DNA of 64,000 bases from Melitaea cinxia (GCF_905220565.1 NC_059407.1:3410001-3474000), one strand, 5' to 3'; numbered from the stretch's first letter, positions 11,286 through 23,240 are shown. A program made the numbers and translations. The notes: generated by a model not told the origin, from the letters alone.

Positions 11286-12784
11286 ATTACACAGCAATAC
11301 ACCTCTTAAATAGCAGTATTAAATAATGTAAATTCCAATATAGCTTACAGATTACACGTTATATTCGATCATTAATAAGCCGGTTATTGTACGGCCGTAC
11401 CTCATTATGGCTCGGAAGTGTAAACAATTGCAGCGTGAGCAAACAGAGCGATACGAAACGCAAATACGTTTTACTCATCTATACGCTTGCATCTATATTT
11501 TCATTTTGCACATTTTCATAATCATTCTTTTAAGTGTGATGCCAAGTAGAAGAAATTAGTAAAAAATAACAATGTCGAATATAATTGTGTAAGCTTCTGT
11601 TCTAATAGGTACCAAAAATTTTAGATATAATGACCGTGCGTGACCTATTATATATCATTACATATTTGTAACTTCTCTAATGATTTTAAAGAACTTTTGT
11701 ATTTTGCTAGGTTGTTCTGATAATTAGAGATAAACGTGTTAAAGTACTACTACATCGATTATACAACAACAGTTTGTTTATCATTATATGTGTATGTGCG
11801 TAACAAAGTTTAAGTAGAAATTATTACTAATTAGTTAGGAAGTTATTTATTTATGTTTATATTATTATTGTGTAAGTTTGATTACGTTTCTAGACATTTG
11901 GTACAATTTGAGGATGGTGATGATTTTCAATTAACTTAAGCAGTAATTAACACACTGTGTTTTATTCTTCATGGGTATCCATCCCCTACATATTATTATG
12001 GACCGGGGACCGTTTTACGATTCCTGACAGCGATTCCTATCTTCATTTAAACCTTCGATCTAGTAGTGACAATAATCTGAAAATGTCCGGTTATCTATCA
12101 TAATCTTCCAGCGATTTTACTACTGCAAGGCTGTTAAGTTAGCCTGGTTTTTAAGGTTTTCATACAATAAGAAATGTATTAACTTTATCGATTTAAATAT
12201 TTCTGACTGTTCAGTACGCAATAAAATATTACGATTTTAAAAACTTTCTCTATTAAAAGTTAATTATTGCAAAGTCAAAAATTTTGTATTATGTCTTAAA
12301 GCGTCGTTTTTGCTGTGTGTAATTTTATTTTTTATTTATTTATATCAAGGTCTACGCTCCGACTAACACTCTCTGACTTTACTCGATCTCATCCATCACT
12401 CGTATTTAGAGCAAAACAATAGAATACTAACTAAAAGTATATTACAGAATAATTTTACATACATACTTTAACACAAAAAAATATATGCGCACTACTTTTA
12501 ATATGCTTTGGTTAGTTAAATTAAAAAGGATAATAAATAATGAAATAGTAAAAAAATACATAAATTCAATGTTTAATCGTTTAGACGTTATAATCAATAT
12601 AATATTGAAAGCTTCGCTACCAAAGCCAAATGGAGTCGTAAAAGTGGACGCAATTTCTGAGAAATATGAGTTTACAATAGTGCTGCGGTACAAACATTGC
12701 TCGGATTTTCTTACCTAGCCAATTTTCGACTTATACGAATACACACAATTATTATAGGTATGTACGGTATTAAAAAAACCTTCT
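11286..12784. other. No gene seen
   Basis: AT-rich. Overlapping ORFs on both strands at 12442-12718 have no recognisable domain. A TTTATTTATTTATAT stretch at about 12330 could be an old LINE tail. Confidence 0.45.
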
Positions 12785-12835
12785 CCTACGTGGGGAAAGA
12801 GGCCAGTGAGCCAGGAGCAGTGGGATGATACAGAC
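12785..12835 (+). repeat. tRNA-SINE 3' tail fragment
   Basis: CTCCTACGTGGGGAAAGAGGCC followed by AGCAGTGGGATGATACAGACTGAA matches the end of the full SINE at 51650-51997. The rest of the element is missing. Confidence 0.65.
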
Positions 12836-13387
12836 TGAATGCATGCATGCATTAAAAAACAATATTCACCAACTTCAATAAATAACAAATAATTTACTTT
12901 TATCTTGGAAAGTAATACAAGTGTCAGTGTGATTTATTCTTTATTTATTTACTAACCGTGTCCCGAGGTTTTGTTAGAAAAGAAATAACCTTCAGCCATT
13001 CGTAAGATTACAAGCTTTTGAGCTGTATAATATGAGTATAGATTACTTTTAACAATAAGTCAGTCAGTCCTATAATATGATCAAAGACCAAAATAGTCAG
13101 ATAAATTTGATCTTTGTTGTTTTGTAAAATTTAGTAATAAGTCCAGGTATAAAACGTTAAAAAGATAAATTGCACGCATGTAATTCACTTAAGCAGGAGT
13201 CACGTGAGTCACGTCACTAGCTTCACTGGTTTTAATAAAATAGTTATCAATATGTACGGTATTAATTTTTTTTTTATCATTACTAGTACTAACAATTAAT
13301 GTTTGCCCGAAAACAGATTCTTATTTAGTAAATATTTAAGAAGATAATTACAACTTTAAAATGTTTAATTGAGAAATACTTTAAGTT

Positions 13388-13525
13388 CAGTCAGTCAGTC
13401 AGTCAGCTCAAGCAATTGCAGTCCACTGCTGGGCATAGGCCTCCCCAAGTTCGCGCGAGACATCCCGATTTTCCTCAATCCTCATCCAGCCTACATCGGC
13501 AATCTTACTTTACTTTTTTAATTCT
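13388..13525 (-). mobile_element. 5'-truncated RTE 3' end with 11-bp flanking repeat
   Basis: The minus strand reads through GGATGAGGATTGAGGAAAAT and GGCCTATGCCCAGCAGTGGA to a (CTGA)n tail, the end of the RTE seen at 15340-16270. TACTTTAAGTT at 13377-13387 recurs at 13526-13536. About 19 bases before the right repeat are not clearly RTE. Confidence 0.65.
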
Positions 13526-13539
13526 TACTTTAAGTTAAT

Positions 13540-15121
13540 TTAAAGAAAACTTTTAGTAAAAAGATGTGTTTGAATGTCATTTTAATTACTCATTCAAAAA
13601 ATAGGTATTCTGTAAGAACTTGTTTAATTAAGTTTAAGATAAAAATTATTATAATAATGTAAATGATAAATGTAATGTCAGATAAAATGAGACGACTTGT
13701 TAGCTCCAAGGCTACTTTGGTAATCTCTTCTTCTGTACAAAAGTGGCTCATTTTATATTTGTTATATATACTGAAGCAGTCACGCAGTCACGTCTTTTTT
13801 ATTTATTTAATATTCGGAAAACCAACAGCACAAATAACAATACATAGCAATTGAACTAAATATATATAAGAACTAGGATATAAATAAATATATTTATTAA
13901 TTTATTAAATGTTTAAATGTCTTTTAAATGTCTTATTTTATCAAGCAATTATTTTAACAGGTTAAATACAAAACAAAAAGACGTAACAGTAAGAATTGTA
14001 TTCGAAACCATTTCACTACTAAATCGAATTCGTAAATAATTTGTAGGATTCTTTGGGAGACAAAACAATTTAATTCAAAATGATCTCCTCAGTATTTTTA
14101 CCCTTAAAACTATTTTATTATTTTTTAAAACCTTAACAAGAATCATCACAAAGAAATAATCCATGAACTTTTTATTTTTATTTCAAGGTTCAAGATATCT
14201 TATTTCAAAGGGATTTGTGGCCATCTTATTTCGAATAGTGACCGCTTATCAGCCAGACAATTCGCGGACATCGTGGAAACTTTCAGAAGAAATCAGACAA
14301 GGCAGCTCAAGAAAAAGATGGAGACGATTATTCTTAAATGTAGTTTAAGTAGTTATATTTTTTTTTTCTTAAAAACCTTAATACAATTTATATTTTTATA
14401 ATAGTTTGTTTTAACATTTCTAATATGAATTTAGAATTGGTTGACTCATAAAAAGTTGATCTATCCAAAGAACAGTGCATCTCGCACGGCTTTAGTGTGT
14501 CTTACAGTCCTACAGAAATTTAAAAAATTAATAAGAATAAGCCCCACGGGTTAAAAATTATAAAATTTTTTGGACGTCTATAAACCAGAGTCTGTACGAA
14601 CTAAGTCAGTTCACTAAATATTCGTGGTCATCTCTTTCATTCTATTGAATCTACAAAAGATGGCATCACAATTAATTTGCGAATAACTTAAATACTTGTC
14701 TTACGTAAATTAACGTCTCTATGAAACAGATAAAAATGTTTTTAGCGTTTTATTTCAGCTTTGCTATACTGAGAGAAACTGTGTATAAAGTCAGTTTAGT
14801 CTTTGAATTTTAAAATAAAAACCGCTGTACGTTTATAGCGTACTGCAAAATCATGTGAAAGGATGATTTTTAGTCTAGCTCTGAATTTCCAGCGCATCGC
14901 AATATTACTAGCGAAACTCCTGAAAATACTAAATATACATATATGTAGACGTTATTATAATTAGTAACATATTTATATATAACATATTTACATTTTTATT
15001 ATACTACTTATTGATATTTATACGAATAATTATCTATCATATTTTTTCGCTTTTTATTTTATGACAAACAACTTATAAAATCGTATAAATGACATACACA
15101 GATACAATGACAATACACAGT
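13540..15121. other. No supported gene
   Basis: AT-rich. A 61-codon ORF at 14163-14348 follows a TTTATTTCAAG acceptor-like sequence, but no partner exon or domain was found. Confidence 0.4.
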
Positions 15122-15308
15122 TAGTGACGCCGCATAGGCGCAACGGTCACAGTATTGGTTTGTGGCTGTTTGGGTTGGCGGTTGCGGGTTCGAACCCCGC
15201 ACATGACAAACATTAATATTGGCCATACAGATGTTGTGATGTACATTATGTTGATCATTCACCTACATGGGGACAGAAGCATATGCCCCCCAGCAATGGG
15301 TTATAACG
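15122..15308 (+). mobile_element. tRNA-derived SINE, internally deleted
   Basis: The head has a pol III A box-like CATAGGCGCAACGGTCACAG and a B box GGGTTCGAACCCC, as in the full copies at 49087, 51650 and (minus) 35519. The central GTGTTTGTGCAGTCC-type block is missing, and the tail is degraded (CTACATGGGGACAGAAGC). Confidence 0.7.
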
Positions 15309-15339
15309 ACAACATATTACGATTTTAAGAAAACTCCCA

Positions 15340-16270
15340 TCACTTCATCACTTCAGCCTATCGCAGTCCACTGCTGGACATAGGCCTCCCCATGTTCGCG
15401 CCACACATCCCGGTCTTCCGCAATCCTCATCCAGCCTACACCGGCAATCTTACGTAGATCGTCGGTCCAACGGGCCGGAGGACGTCCCACACTGCGTTTG
15501 CCAAGACGCGGTCTCCACTCTAGGACCCGTCTACTCCAACGGCCATTGGTCCTGCGACACAGATGACCAGCCCACTGCCACTTCAACTTGCTAATTCTGT
15601 GGGCTATGTCGGTTACTTTCGTTCTCTCGCGGATAGTCTCATTTCTAATCCTGTCTTTGAGAGAGACCCCAAGCATAGCCCGTTCCATTGCACGTTGAGC
15701 GACTTTAAGCTTGTGGACCAGTCCCTTGGTCAGTGTCCACGTCTCGGCTCCGTATGTTAACACAGGCAGGACGCATTGCTCGAAAACTTTTGTCTTCAAG
15801 CATTGCGGAATCTTCGAAGTGAAGACTCGACGGAGTCTGCCAAACGCCGCCCAGCCCAACCGAATCCTCCTATCGGCCTCCTTCTCGAAGTTGTTGCGGC
15901 CTAGTTGGATAGTATGGCCTAGGTAAATATAATCCTGAACAACTTCGAGAAAGGTACCATCGACCGATACCGGTATCGGTATGACTTGGTTGTTAAACAT
16001 AACTTTCGTCTTATCCAAGTTCATACAGAGACCGACACGTCGGGAGGACTCGTTTAGGCCGGCCAGCATTTGGCCTAACTCATCCAGCGTCTCCGCAAAG
16101 ATGACAATATCGTCGGCGAAACGAAGGTGAGAGATGAATTCACCGTTGACGTTGATGCCCCGTTCCCCCCAATCCAAGGTCTTAAAAACATCCTCTCGCG
16201 CGGTGGTAAACAGTTTCGGTGATATTACATCCCCCTGTCTTACCCCGCGCCGGAGGGAAATAGGTCTTGT
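15340..16270 (-). mobile_element. RTE-clade non-LTR retrotransposon, 5'-truncated, 12-bp target duplication
   Basis: A 931-bp minus-strand copy of the 3' end of an RTE/BovB-like LINE. AGAAAACTCCCA lies at 15328-15339 and again at 16271-16282, so both ends are defined. The element ends GATAGGCTGAAGTGATGAAG, a short repeat tail instead of poly-A, as is usual for RTE. It holds the second half of the RT and the C-terminal region. Confidence 0.9.
15353..16268 (-). pseudogene. RTE reverse transcriptase, C-terminal part (5'-truncated ORF)
   Basis: The frame is open from the truncation point to a stop at 15353, about 300 codons. Visible RT features in order: RRGVRQGDVISPKLF (RT motif before the active site), RFADDIVIFAETLDEL (the F-A-D-D catalytic box), GLCMNLDKTKVMF, YIYLGH, LPVLTYGAETWTL, then the RTE-specific C-terminal KLKWQWAGHLCRRTNGRW and GKRSVGRPPARW. 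The amino-terminal endonuclease and first RT motifs are absent. No start codon belongs to this fragment. The frame has no stop or shift, so the insertion may be fairly young. It cannot make a working enzyme alone. Confidence 0.88.
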
Positions 16271-16282
16271 AGAAAACTCCCA

Positions 16283-16974
16283 ACGTCTTATAAAAATAAC
16301 TTTTTAAAGTAAATTATATTTTAATTGTCTGGAGTATTTAACACTAGAACGCTACACAAGTAGGTTTTAAGAATTGAAATAAATTGTAGCAAGCTAAAAA
16401 ATGTGTGAAACTTTCTCATTAATTCTCTGGGGTCAATTACCTGGCGTTATTTGCAATTAACGTTATAAATTACTTAAGCGTTTAAGAAAACGAGCTACAA
16501 AATAGCTTTAACATTCTTGTAACTCAAATACAAATCCTTCTTTGCAGCGTTTTTGCTTACTGCTCCGCTTTTTCTCGTCAAAACGTGATTTTCAGAGCGT
16601 TATGACTAAAAAACCACTTTTATAGCCTGATATTCTTTGTAACTTAAACTGAATCCTTTATTATGGTATTTTCGTTTACTTTTCCACTCTGTTGTCATAG
16701 CATGATTTTTGCAGCTTAAATAGAAACTCTGCATAAAGTTAGATCATAAGATTTTTACTTTATGATTTTGAAGAAATAGCGTTTTAATATCAGAATAGAC
16801 AATCTTCCATATGCCTTGTAATTGGAAACAATTTTGCTCACACGGAAATGTAAGACTATACCTACAAGTAAAGCTAACTTAATTACCTAAAAAGGTAAGT
16901 AAAAGAAACGATGAAAATGTCACATGTTCTAAAATTTAGAGGTATTCAAACGACTATTCTAGTTATATTAATAA
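16283..16974. other. No gene; weak internal duplication
   Basis: Two diverged blocks, roughly 16520-16605 and 16630-16715, share the order TTGTAACT, AATCCTT, TTTTCGTTTAC-like and CATGATTTTTGCAG-like words. This suggests an old local duplication. No coding potential. Confidence 0.35.
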
Positions 16975-17286
16975 CTAGCTGAGCCCGCGACTTCGTCCGC
17001 GTGGAATTAAAAAATAAATATTGTTCAGCTCGCAGAGATACAAAATAAATAAATTTCTACAATAAAAGTAGCCTAAGTTACGCCTTACATCAGCTATCAG
17101 CCAGTGTAAGTACGGTCAAAATCGGTCCAGCTGTTTCAGAGATTAGCAAGAACAAACAGGCAGACAGACAGACAAAAATTGTAAAAACTGTTATTGTGGT
17201 ATATGTACCGTGTATACATCTATATGCATTTAGTAAAAAGCGATTATTTTAATATTACAAACAGACACTCCAATTTTATTTATTTG
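16975..17286 (-). mobile_element. Helitron-like non-autonomous element, family B
   Basis: On the minus strand the 3' end is GCGGACGAAGTCGCGGGCTC then AGCTAG (CTAG at 16978-16975). GCG-AC and GT-CGC can pair around GAA. The other end matches the family start at 3247 (AAATAAAATTGGAGTGTCTG) and merges with an (AAT)n run at 17287. A short CAGACAGACAGAC array lies inside. No transposase or Rep/helicase gene is present. Confidence 0.6.
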
Positions 17287-17289
17287 TAT

Positions 17290-17757
17290 AATAATAATAA
17301 TAATAATAATCCCTGCCGGGGCGTAATCGTCTACCCACTTATATATATTGTGAGTAATTGTATAACTTAGTGGTATTGTTTTAATGTAGAAAGCTTTATT
17401 ATATACTTAGTTGGCATGCCTTTAATAAATAAATAAGTATATGTAAATTTATTATATTTTTTATATAATTTATTATATTATATGTGTCTATTATATATTA
17501 AACGGTCGGAGTGACATCCAGTATAATAATAAATAATGGTAAACAACTTTATTGTAACTAAAACTAGCATAAATGGCAAACCTAAACATTAAATACATAC
17601 AGTGCAATGGGCGGTCTTATGACTAAATAGCAATCTCTTCCAGACTACCCAACAGAAAGGAGCTAACTGTGTAACGGGCTTGCGCATCGGTAATAAAGTT
17701 CAATCAAAATACATATACATTTCATACATACATACATTCATACTTATATACGATAAT

Positions 17758-17809
<52 letters not shown>

Positions 17810-17897
17810 AATACATAAACATATAAATACACATACACAGTGAGTAGTGACAATAAGTAAGCATAGACATGTTATTTATATTATTAAATTATATATT
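17290..17897. other. AT-rich stretch with LINE 3'-UTR-like piece and microsatellites
   Basis: The stretch contains (AAT)n at 17287-17310, a block at about 17600-17660 (GGCGGTCTTATGACTAAATAG, ATCTCTTCCAGAC) that matches blocks at 36395-36455 and 59876-59935, and a long (TA)n at 17760-17808. No gene. Confidence 0.5.
17760..17808. repeat. (AT)n microsatellite, about 48 bp
   Basis: An uninterrupted AT dinucleotide run, among the longest in the window. Confidence 0.95.
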
Positions 17898-18345
17898 AAT
17901 ACGTGAGGCAAAAACTTTGTACCCCTTTTTACGAAAACTACGCGGACGGAGGAGCATGCTTCGTACACTTTATCTATACTAATATTATAAAGAGGTAAAG
18001 TTTCTAACTTTGTTTATTTGTAGGGGATTCACAAATACTGATCCGATCATGAAAATTCTTTCCCTGACAGAAAGTTACACTATTCAGGGGTGATATAGGC
18101 TATATTTTATTGTTATTGAACAAAAAAATCAGTAAAAAATAATAGTATATGTAAATCAAGTCGGAGAATTACGAGCGATACGAGAATACGAGATGGAAAC
18201 TTTGCATCACAAAAATAATTAACGCCCAACGAAGTGGGCACGGGTTAGCTAGTAGTTTATATAGATAAGTAGTGCAGAATTCTCATATTTTTTTTTTAAT
18301 TATTTATAAAAAGTACATTAAATCAATAAAAAAAACATTACAAAC
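17898..18345 (+). repeat. Dispersed repeat interrupted by a Helitron-like element
   Basis: The left part (17898-17972: AGGCAAAAACTTTGTACC, TTTTTACGAAAACTACGCGG) and right part (18253-18345: TAGTTTATATAG, AGTGCAGAAT, CAATAAAAAAAACATTA) together match the continuous copy at 56470-56645. Only the 280 bp between them is extra. Confidence 0.8.
17973..18252 (+). mobile_element. Helitron-like non-autonomous element, family A (280 bp)
   Basis: It starts TCTATACTAATATTATAAAG after an A and ends GGGTTAGCTAG before a T. A subterminal hairpin GCCCA-ACGAAG-TGGGC lies about 10 bases from the end. These are the standard Helitron end signals (A^TC...CTRR^T, no target duplication). The site without the element is seen at 56558/56559. 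A second copy hosts the LTR retrotransposon (23903-23943 plus 29873-30112). It contains no ORF, so any movement would depend on proteins encoded elsewhere. Confidence 0.85.
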
Positions 18346-20816
18346 ACTACCACGTATTTGACACACACACGCTTATTATACTTTTTTGTTAATCGGCAAA
18401 GTCTGTAGTCAAATTGAAAATTTTTAAGAAAAGGTTCTTTATATTCATTATTTTTTGGTTTTCTTTAATTTTAATTTTTAATTATGGTCGAATTTCGACC
18501 TCTGGGCGACAACTAGTTAACTTAAAGAAAGACATAGTTTCAACACAAACTTTCTGCTCTCTGAAAGTGAAGGCAACTATGTCATGGATCACAACGTCCA
18601 AGTGTATGTTGTCATAATTATATGTGTTGTTGTGACGTGGAATTTTCAAACATCCATAGTGCGTATTTGTTTATAATCAAAATCACAATCAAAACTTTAG
18701 ACATCTAACACCAAAAATGACGAACATTCGAATGGAATTTCATTACAATTAAACATCATCTCGGGGGGGAATGGGAAAAAGATCGTATTTCTAAAACTGC
18801 TGTAATGTTTGTTTATTTTTAATCAAAAATTCGAAAATGAACTTTACACTTCTATCGTTGAAATTGGAAAATTACCATAAAAACCTTTCATCCGCTTTAC
18901 CCTATGAATGATGGAATTTCCGAAATGGTGATATAAATATTGACGTAATTCTAATCAACAAATCACAAATGGAAGTTAAAATTGAGAAGTGAACTTCGAA
19001 AACGACATAATTACATACTAGCTTTTGTTTCTTTTTTACTTCCTTTACAAAATATAATTTCCAGTTGAATACAAGTTATATATGTTTGTATGTGTTAATT
19101 TCACTCTTTAAATATGAAAGAACCATCACCAAACAGTGCACAGTTTTGTAAATTATTTACTTACAAATTTAGCATCGTACTTCAACATATTTTTGTTAAC
19201 ACATATATCCCCTTAAATTAATAATAATAGAAAACAAATTCGTTACAAAAAAGTAGCAAAATAAATTGTCAGATATAGAATAAATTATAAGGAATAAACA
19301 ATTGTAGAACACGACTGAAAACACTCAACGAAACATTTATTTCTTACTTCAAATCTATAGTCTTTCATTCACAATACACACTTTTAACTACACTGTATAC
19401 GTTATCAAACTATTCACTTATACACCACTTATCGAGTAGCAACATCAGCCGCACAATAATTCAAAAATAACTGCTTCTTCACTTACAAATGATCATGTTT
19501 ATAGGACCACAATCCTGCCAATACGTGACAAAGATGGCGACTGACCAATCTGAAAATTAGTATTGACTATTCGGAAGGTGGTGTCTCCATTTCTATGCTT
19601 TTTCGGTACTTCAAGAAATAATAATAAATGATACAATCTTATAAAATTATTAGAAGCACACATTAAATGATAACAGTATTTTTTGCATAACTACCCTGCA
19701 AAATAGATAACAAAGATAGCGACTGACTGACGTAAAAGAATAGGTATTAACCATTCGGAAGATGGTGTCACCATCTGTGTACTGTTCCGGTAAAAGTTAA
19801 GTTCTGTTAAGCCAATAAACAATAAGAAATCCAATATTTTAATAATTGTCACAATTACAAATTTAAATGCTACCACAATCATTAAACACAATACCTGATT
19901 TACTCATTATTCAAAGCGATCAAATGCTATAAATAAAAAAATAACGTTCATTTATTTCATTTAATCGATATGATAAACCGAATTATCAAAATGCACGCTG
20001 GAGCACAAATTGGATGAAAACTTCGTTAAATATACTGTGTGCAAATGTATATGAGTAAAACAGTATTTCACATAGCATAAACAATATTTACATACTATTA
20101 AAATATATTAGGGGCACGCAAATTCGTAAAAATATTTAGTACAAAAAGTTGACAGTAGTGAATATTTAAAGCTTAAACTCCAGTTTCAGTTTAATCTCAC
20201 TTAATGGAACTTTTTATAAAGGGGAGATAGTCGTTTTGAGTTAAATTGAGTACTGTGTAACCACATGTATTGTTTACTCGAACATAATTATAAACTATTC
20301 TAACAAACTTATAAAATAATTAAACAAATATTATATATTACTAACTCTTAAAACGCAATATATTTTCATATTTATTCTAAACAGTTATGACTATTTACGA
20401 GTCTTTTCATATATCAACTCTGTTTTAAAAGCTATAATCACGAATACATTGTAAACTTCTTAACAATGATCATCGTAAATATGCCGTTTTACGTCTTTAC
20501 CTCCCCTCCCCCTCTCTTAATATCATTAATATCTTCCAAATGCGAACGAAGTAGTCAAAGATCCTATCTAGAAACTAGAACAAGTCGACAGGTATAAACA
20601 GGTAATCCAATAGTCATGCTAGGAAAATATACAATACGTTTGCATTTTCTACAAGGTTTCATAGTATTGGTATGTTGGCATTAAATATATTGTATAAACT
20701 CATTAATGGAATTTTAAATAAAGAATATTTTTGTTTTTAATTAATTAAGGGCCAGGCCAACTTTATAAAGTGAATATACAAATAATTTTTATCCGTTAAA
20801 CAGATGGGTGAAGTCG
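18346..20816. other. No supported gene
   Basis: AT-rich non-coding DNA. A pair of diverged ~100-bp blocks occurs at 19515-19615 and 19690-19795, both with ACAAAGAT.GCGACTGAC and ATTCGGAAG.TGGTGTC. ORFs at 18414-18617 and 19691-19891 have no recognisable domain. Confidence 0.45.
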
Positions 20817-22280
20817 CACAGAGGGTGATTTGACCCAAAAAGCTGGTCAAAATTCAAAAATTCAAAATTTATAAATATTAGAAAATTTTGCTACATAGTC
20901 ATAGATAAGGACATAATGAATGACATACCGTAAACTTTCATTCACTCTTGCTTCGTTAAACATATCAATCAATCGTCATTTTACCGTCTCGTTTAGATCG
21001 TCTTTGTTCTATACGGTTTGCTGCGAAAAACAATTAAAATTTATATTTTATTTGAAACAAGATTAAGTGAAACTGAACTTTTTTATACAATGGACCTTTA
21101 TGCACCAGGTATGTATAATTAATGTTTATTAGTAACTTGGTATTATATTGCTTAGTATCTTTAGAAACAAGTTTTTTTCTAACTACCTTCAACATATTAT
21201 TTATTTTATTCAAAGATTAAATACTTAAGTTTTTTAAATATGTTTCCCGAATGGTCCCAGCTTGTATTTTTTTTTCTACTATTAACATAATGAGTTGTAA
21301 AGAGAATTACATAAAATTTAGGTGCCAATAAGTGCCACTTTTGAAATGATATTTTTTTAATTAAATTGACTCTTTTACAAAGCAAAGTTTTATTTGCGTT
21401 CAGATATTTATTTACCGTATTTTATGGTTGTAGGTTCTTCTGGGTTAACTGTTTTATCAAGACACAGTATATATATGATGACTAAGAACATAAATGAGAA
21501 GAGTTTTAGCGAAAAAATAGATAAGGTACAAGAAATAATAATAAATAAATACAGTTTAAATAGTAAGGAAAGGAAAACATTTATCCATTAAATTTTCAAA
21601 GCTAAAGTCGGAAATGAAGTCACGGTGGATAACTGCAAAAAGAACAGAAGATAAATTTTTGAAAATGAATCGAGATTGACTGCAAGGGACAATAAACGTC
21701 GCGACGTTTGCTACGCTCCGATAAGTCTTCAGTCTTTAGAGGGACGACCAACACTTGATATTTTTTTTCTCGTCATTGATATTCTCTTTACAACTCTTTA
21801 CAACTCATTATGTTAATAGTAGAAAAAAAATACAAGCTGCGACCATTCGGGAAACATATTTAAAAAACTTAAGTATTGAATCTTTGAATAAAATAAATAA
21901 TATGTTGAAGGTAGTTAGAAAAAAACTTGTTTCTAAAGATACTAAGCAATATAATACCAAGTTACTAATAAAAATTAATTACACATACCTGGTGCATAAA
22001 GGTCCATTGTATAAAAAAGTTCAGTTTCACTTAATCTTGTTCCAAATAAAATATAAATTTCAATTATTTTTTCGCAGCAAACCGTATAGAACAAAGACGA
22101 TCTAAACGAGAAGGTAAAATGACGATTGATTGATATGTTTAACGAAGCAAGAGTGAATGAAAGTTTACGGTATATCATTCATTATGTCCTTATCTATGAC
22201 TATGTAGCAATTTTTCTAATATTTTTAAATTTTGAATTTTTGAATTTTGACCAACTTTTTGGGTCAAATCACCCACTGTG
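20817..22280. mobile_element. Element with ~490-bp inverted arms (foldback or long-TIR DNA transposon, decayed)
   Basis: The left arm 20817-21307 and right arm 21781-22280 are near-identical reverse complements with scattered substitutions, separated by a 473-bp spacer. The ends read CACAGAGGGTGATTTGACCC (left) and, inverted, CACAGTGGGTGATTTGACCC (right). AGTCg precedes the left end and AGTCc follows the right end, a possible 4-5-bp target duplication. The right terminal heptamer CACAGTG resembles Transib/RAG-type ends, but I cannot assign a superfamily. The spacer carries a broken reading frame. A transcript across the whole would fold into a long hairpin. Confidence 0.8.
21090..21591 (+). 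pseudogene. Decayed two-exon ORF inside the inverted-arm element
   Basis: Exon 1 (21090-21108) reads MDLYAP plus one base and is followed by GTATGT. It lies in the left arm and is duplicated in the right arm. After an intron ending TATGGTTGTAG, exon 2 starts at 21434 and the frame closes at 21591, giving 58 residues (for example SGLTVLSRHSIYMMTKN). After that stop a +1 shift opens KFSKLKSEMKSRWITAKRTE and on to KFLKMNRD before a stop in place of the next codon. This looks like the broken N-terminal part of a transposon-encoded protein. I do not recognise the family. Both splice sites are inferred only from sequence. Confidence 0.45.
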
Positions 22281-23117
22281 AGTCCTTTCTAAGTCGGATC
22301 TTCGACTAATAAAAAGGAACAAGGCTTTCTTTAACTGTAGAACAATATCACTTTTAAATATCATTCAACAATTACAAATATTTAAAATATTTTCTATTTG
22401 TATTACTTACATCCAATTAATCTCGAAAAACTTGTATCGCTTAAAATATCTTATAAAATGTTATAGTTTCCACATTTACTACCTTCAGAAATTTAATTTG
22501 CCATGGAAACATTCGTTCATTTTTTATTTCTTTCAAGTTTCTCTAGGAAACGGTCTGTTATTTAAGCAAAATTAATATAAATTGTGTCGGAGGTTAGAGC
22601 ATTAAAATGTTGTAAATGAATAGTAGTTTTTAAACTACTACTTTAGATCTGGGTAGATTTATTATAAATTCAAATGTACTTCAACCACATAACTAAAATT
22701 CAATTTTGAAATATATAAGTGCTTCGTGAATTTCTGTACAAGCGGTTTCGGAGTCTCCAAATTCAATAGAAATGATATGAAAGTTCATTTTCAAACCAAT
22801 TTTCGGTTAGAAAATATTTAAAATCGCTTTACTACTCGTATAAAATGAAATCCTTCATATCTCCTATTTAATAAAATAAAACATTTTATGGTAACAGTAC
22901 CCACCTGCGACTTCGTCCTTATTAGCATTCATATGAAAATATGTATATGTCAGTTCAATATAAGCTTTTCAAATATTTTTTCTGTGGTCTATACCTGTTT
23001 TTATATTATTTGGATACACTAAGATAAATTCTGAAATATTCACGCAAATATCTATAAAAGAGTTTTTCAATATTATACAAACTGGTTTTACGTTCTTGTG
23101 AGTTAATTAACAAAAAA
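22281..23117. other. No gene seen
   Basis: AT-rich. A short CACCTGCGACTTCGTCC piece at 22903-22919 looks like the tip of a family B Helitron-like end. Confidence 0.4.
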
Positions 23118-23240
23118 AACCGACTTCAAAAAGGAAACTAAAAAGTGAAAAATAAATTTACTTAGTACAAAGTAATTCGTATTTTGATTTAGTTAATCAG
23201 AAATCATTAAATAAATATTTTATAATTTTGAAGTCGGTGC
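23118..23240 (+). repeat. Short AACCGACTTCA-bounded repeat
   Basis: It begins AACCGACTTCAAAAAGGAAAC and ends TTGAAGTCGGTGCC, so the inverted ends of the 4256-4669 family are present with a much shorter interior. Confidence 0.5.

Noticed and set aside
14163..14348. 61-codon ORF after an acceptor-like sequence as an exon
   Set aside because: There is no donor, partner exon or recognisable protein motif.
21755..22178. 116- and 67-codon ORFs as genes
   Set aside because: They lie in the right inverted arm, and the same sequence in the left arm is not coding in that frame.
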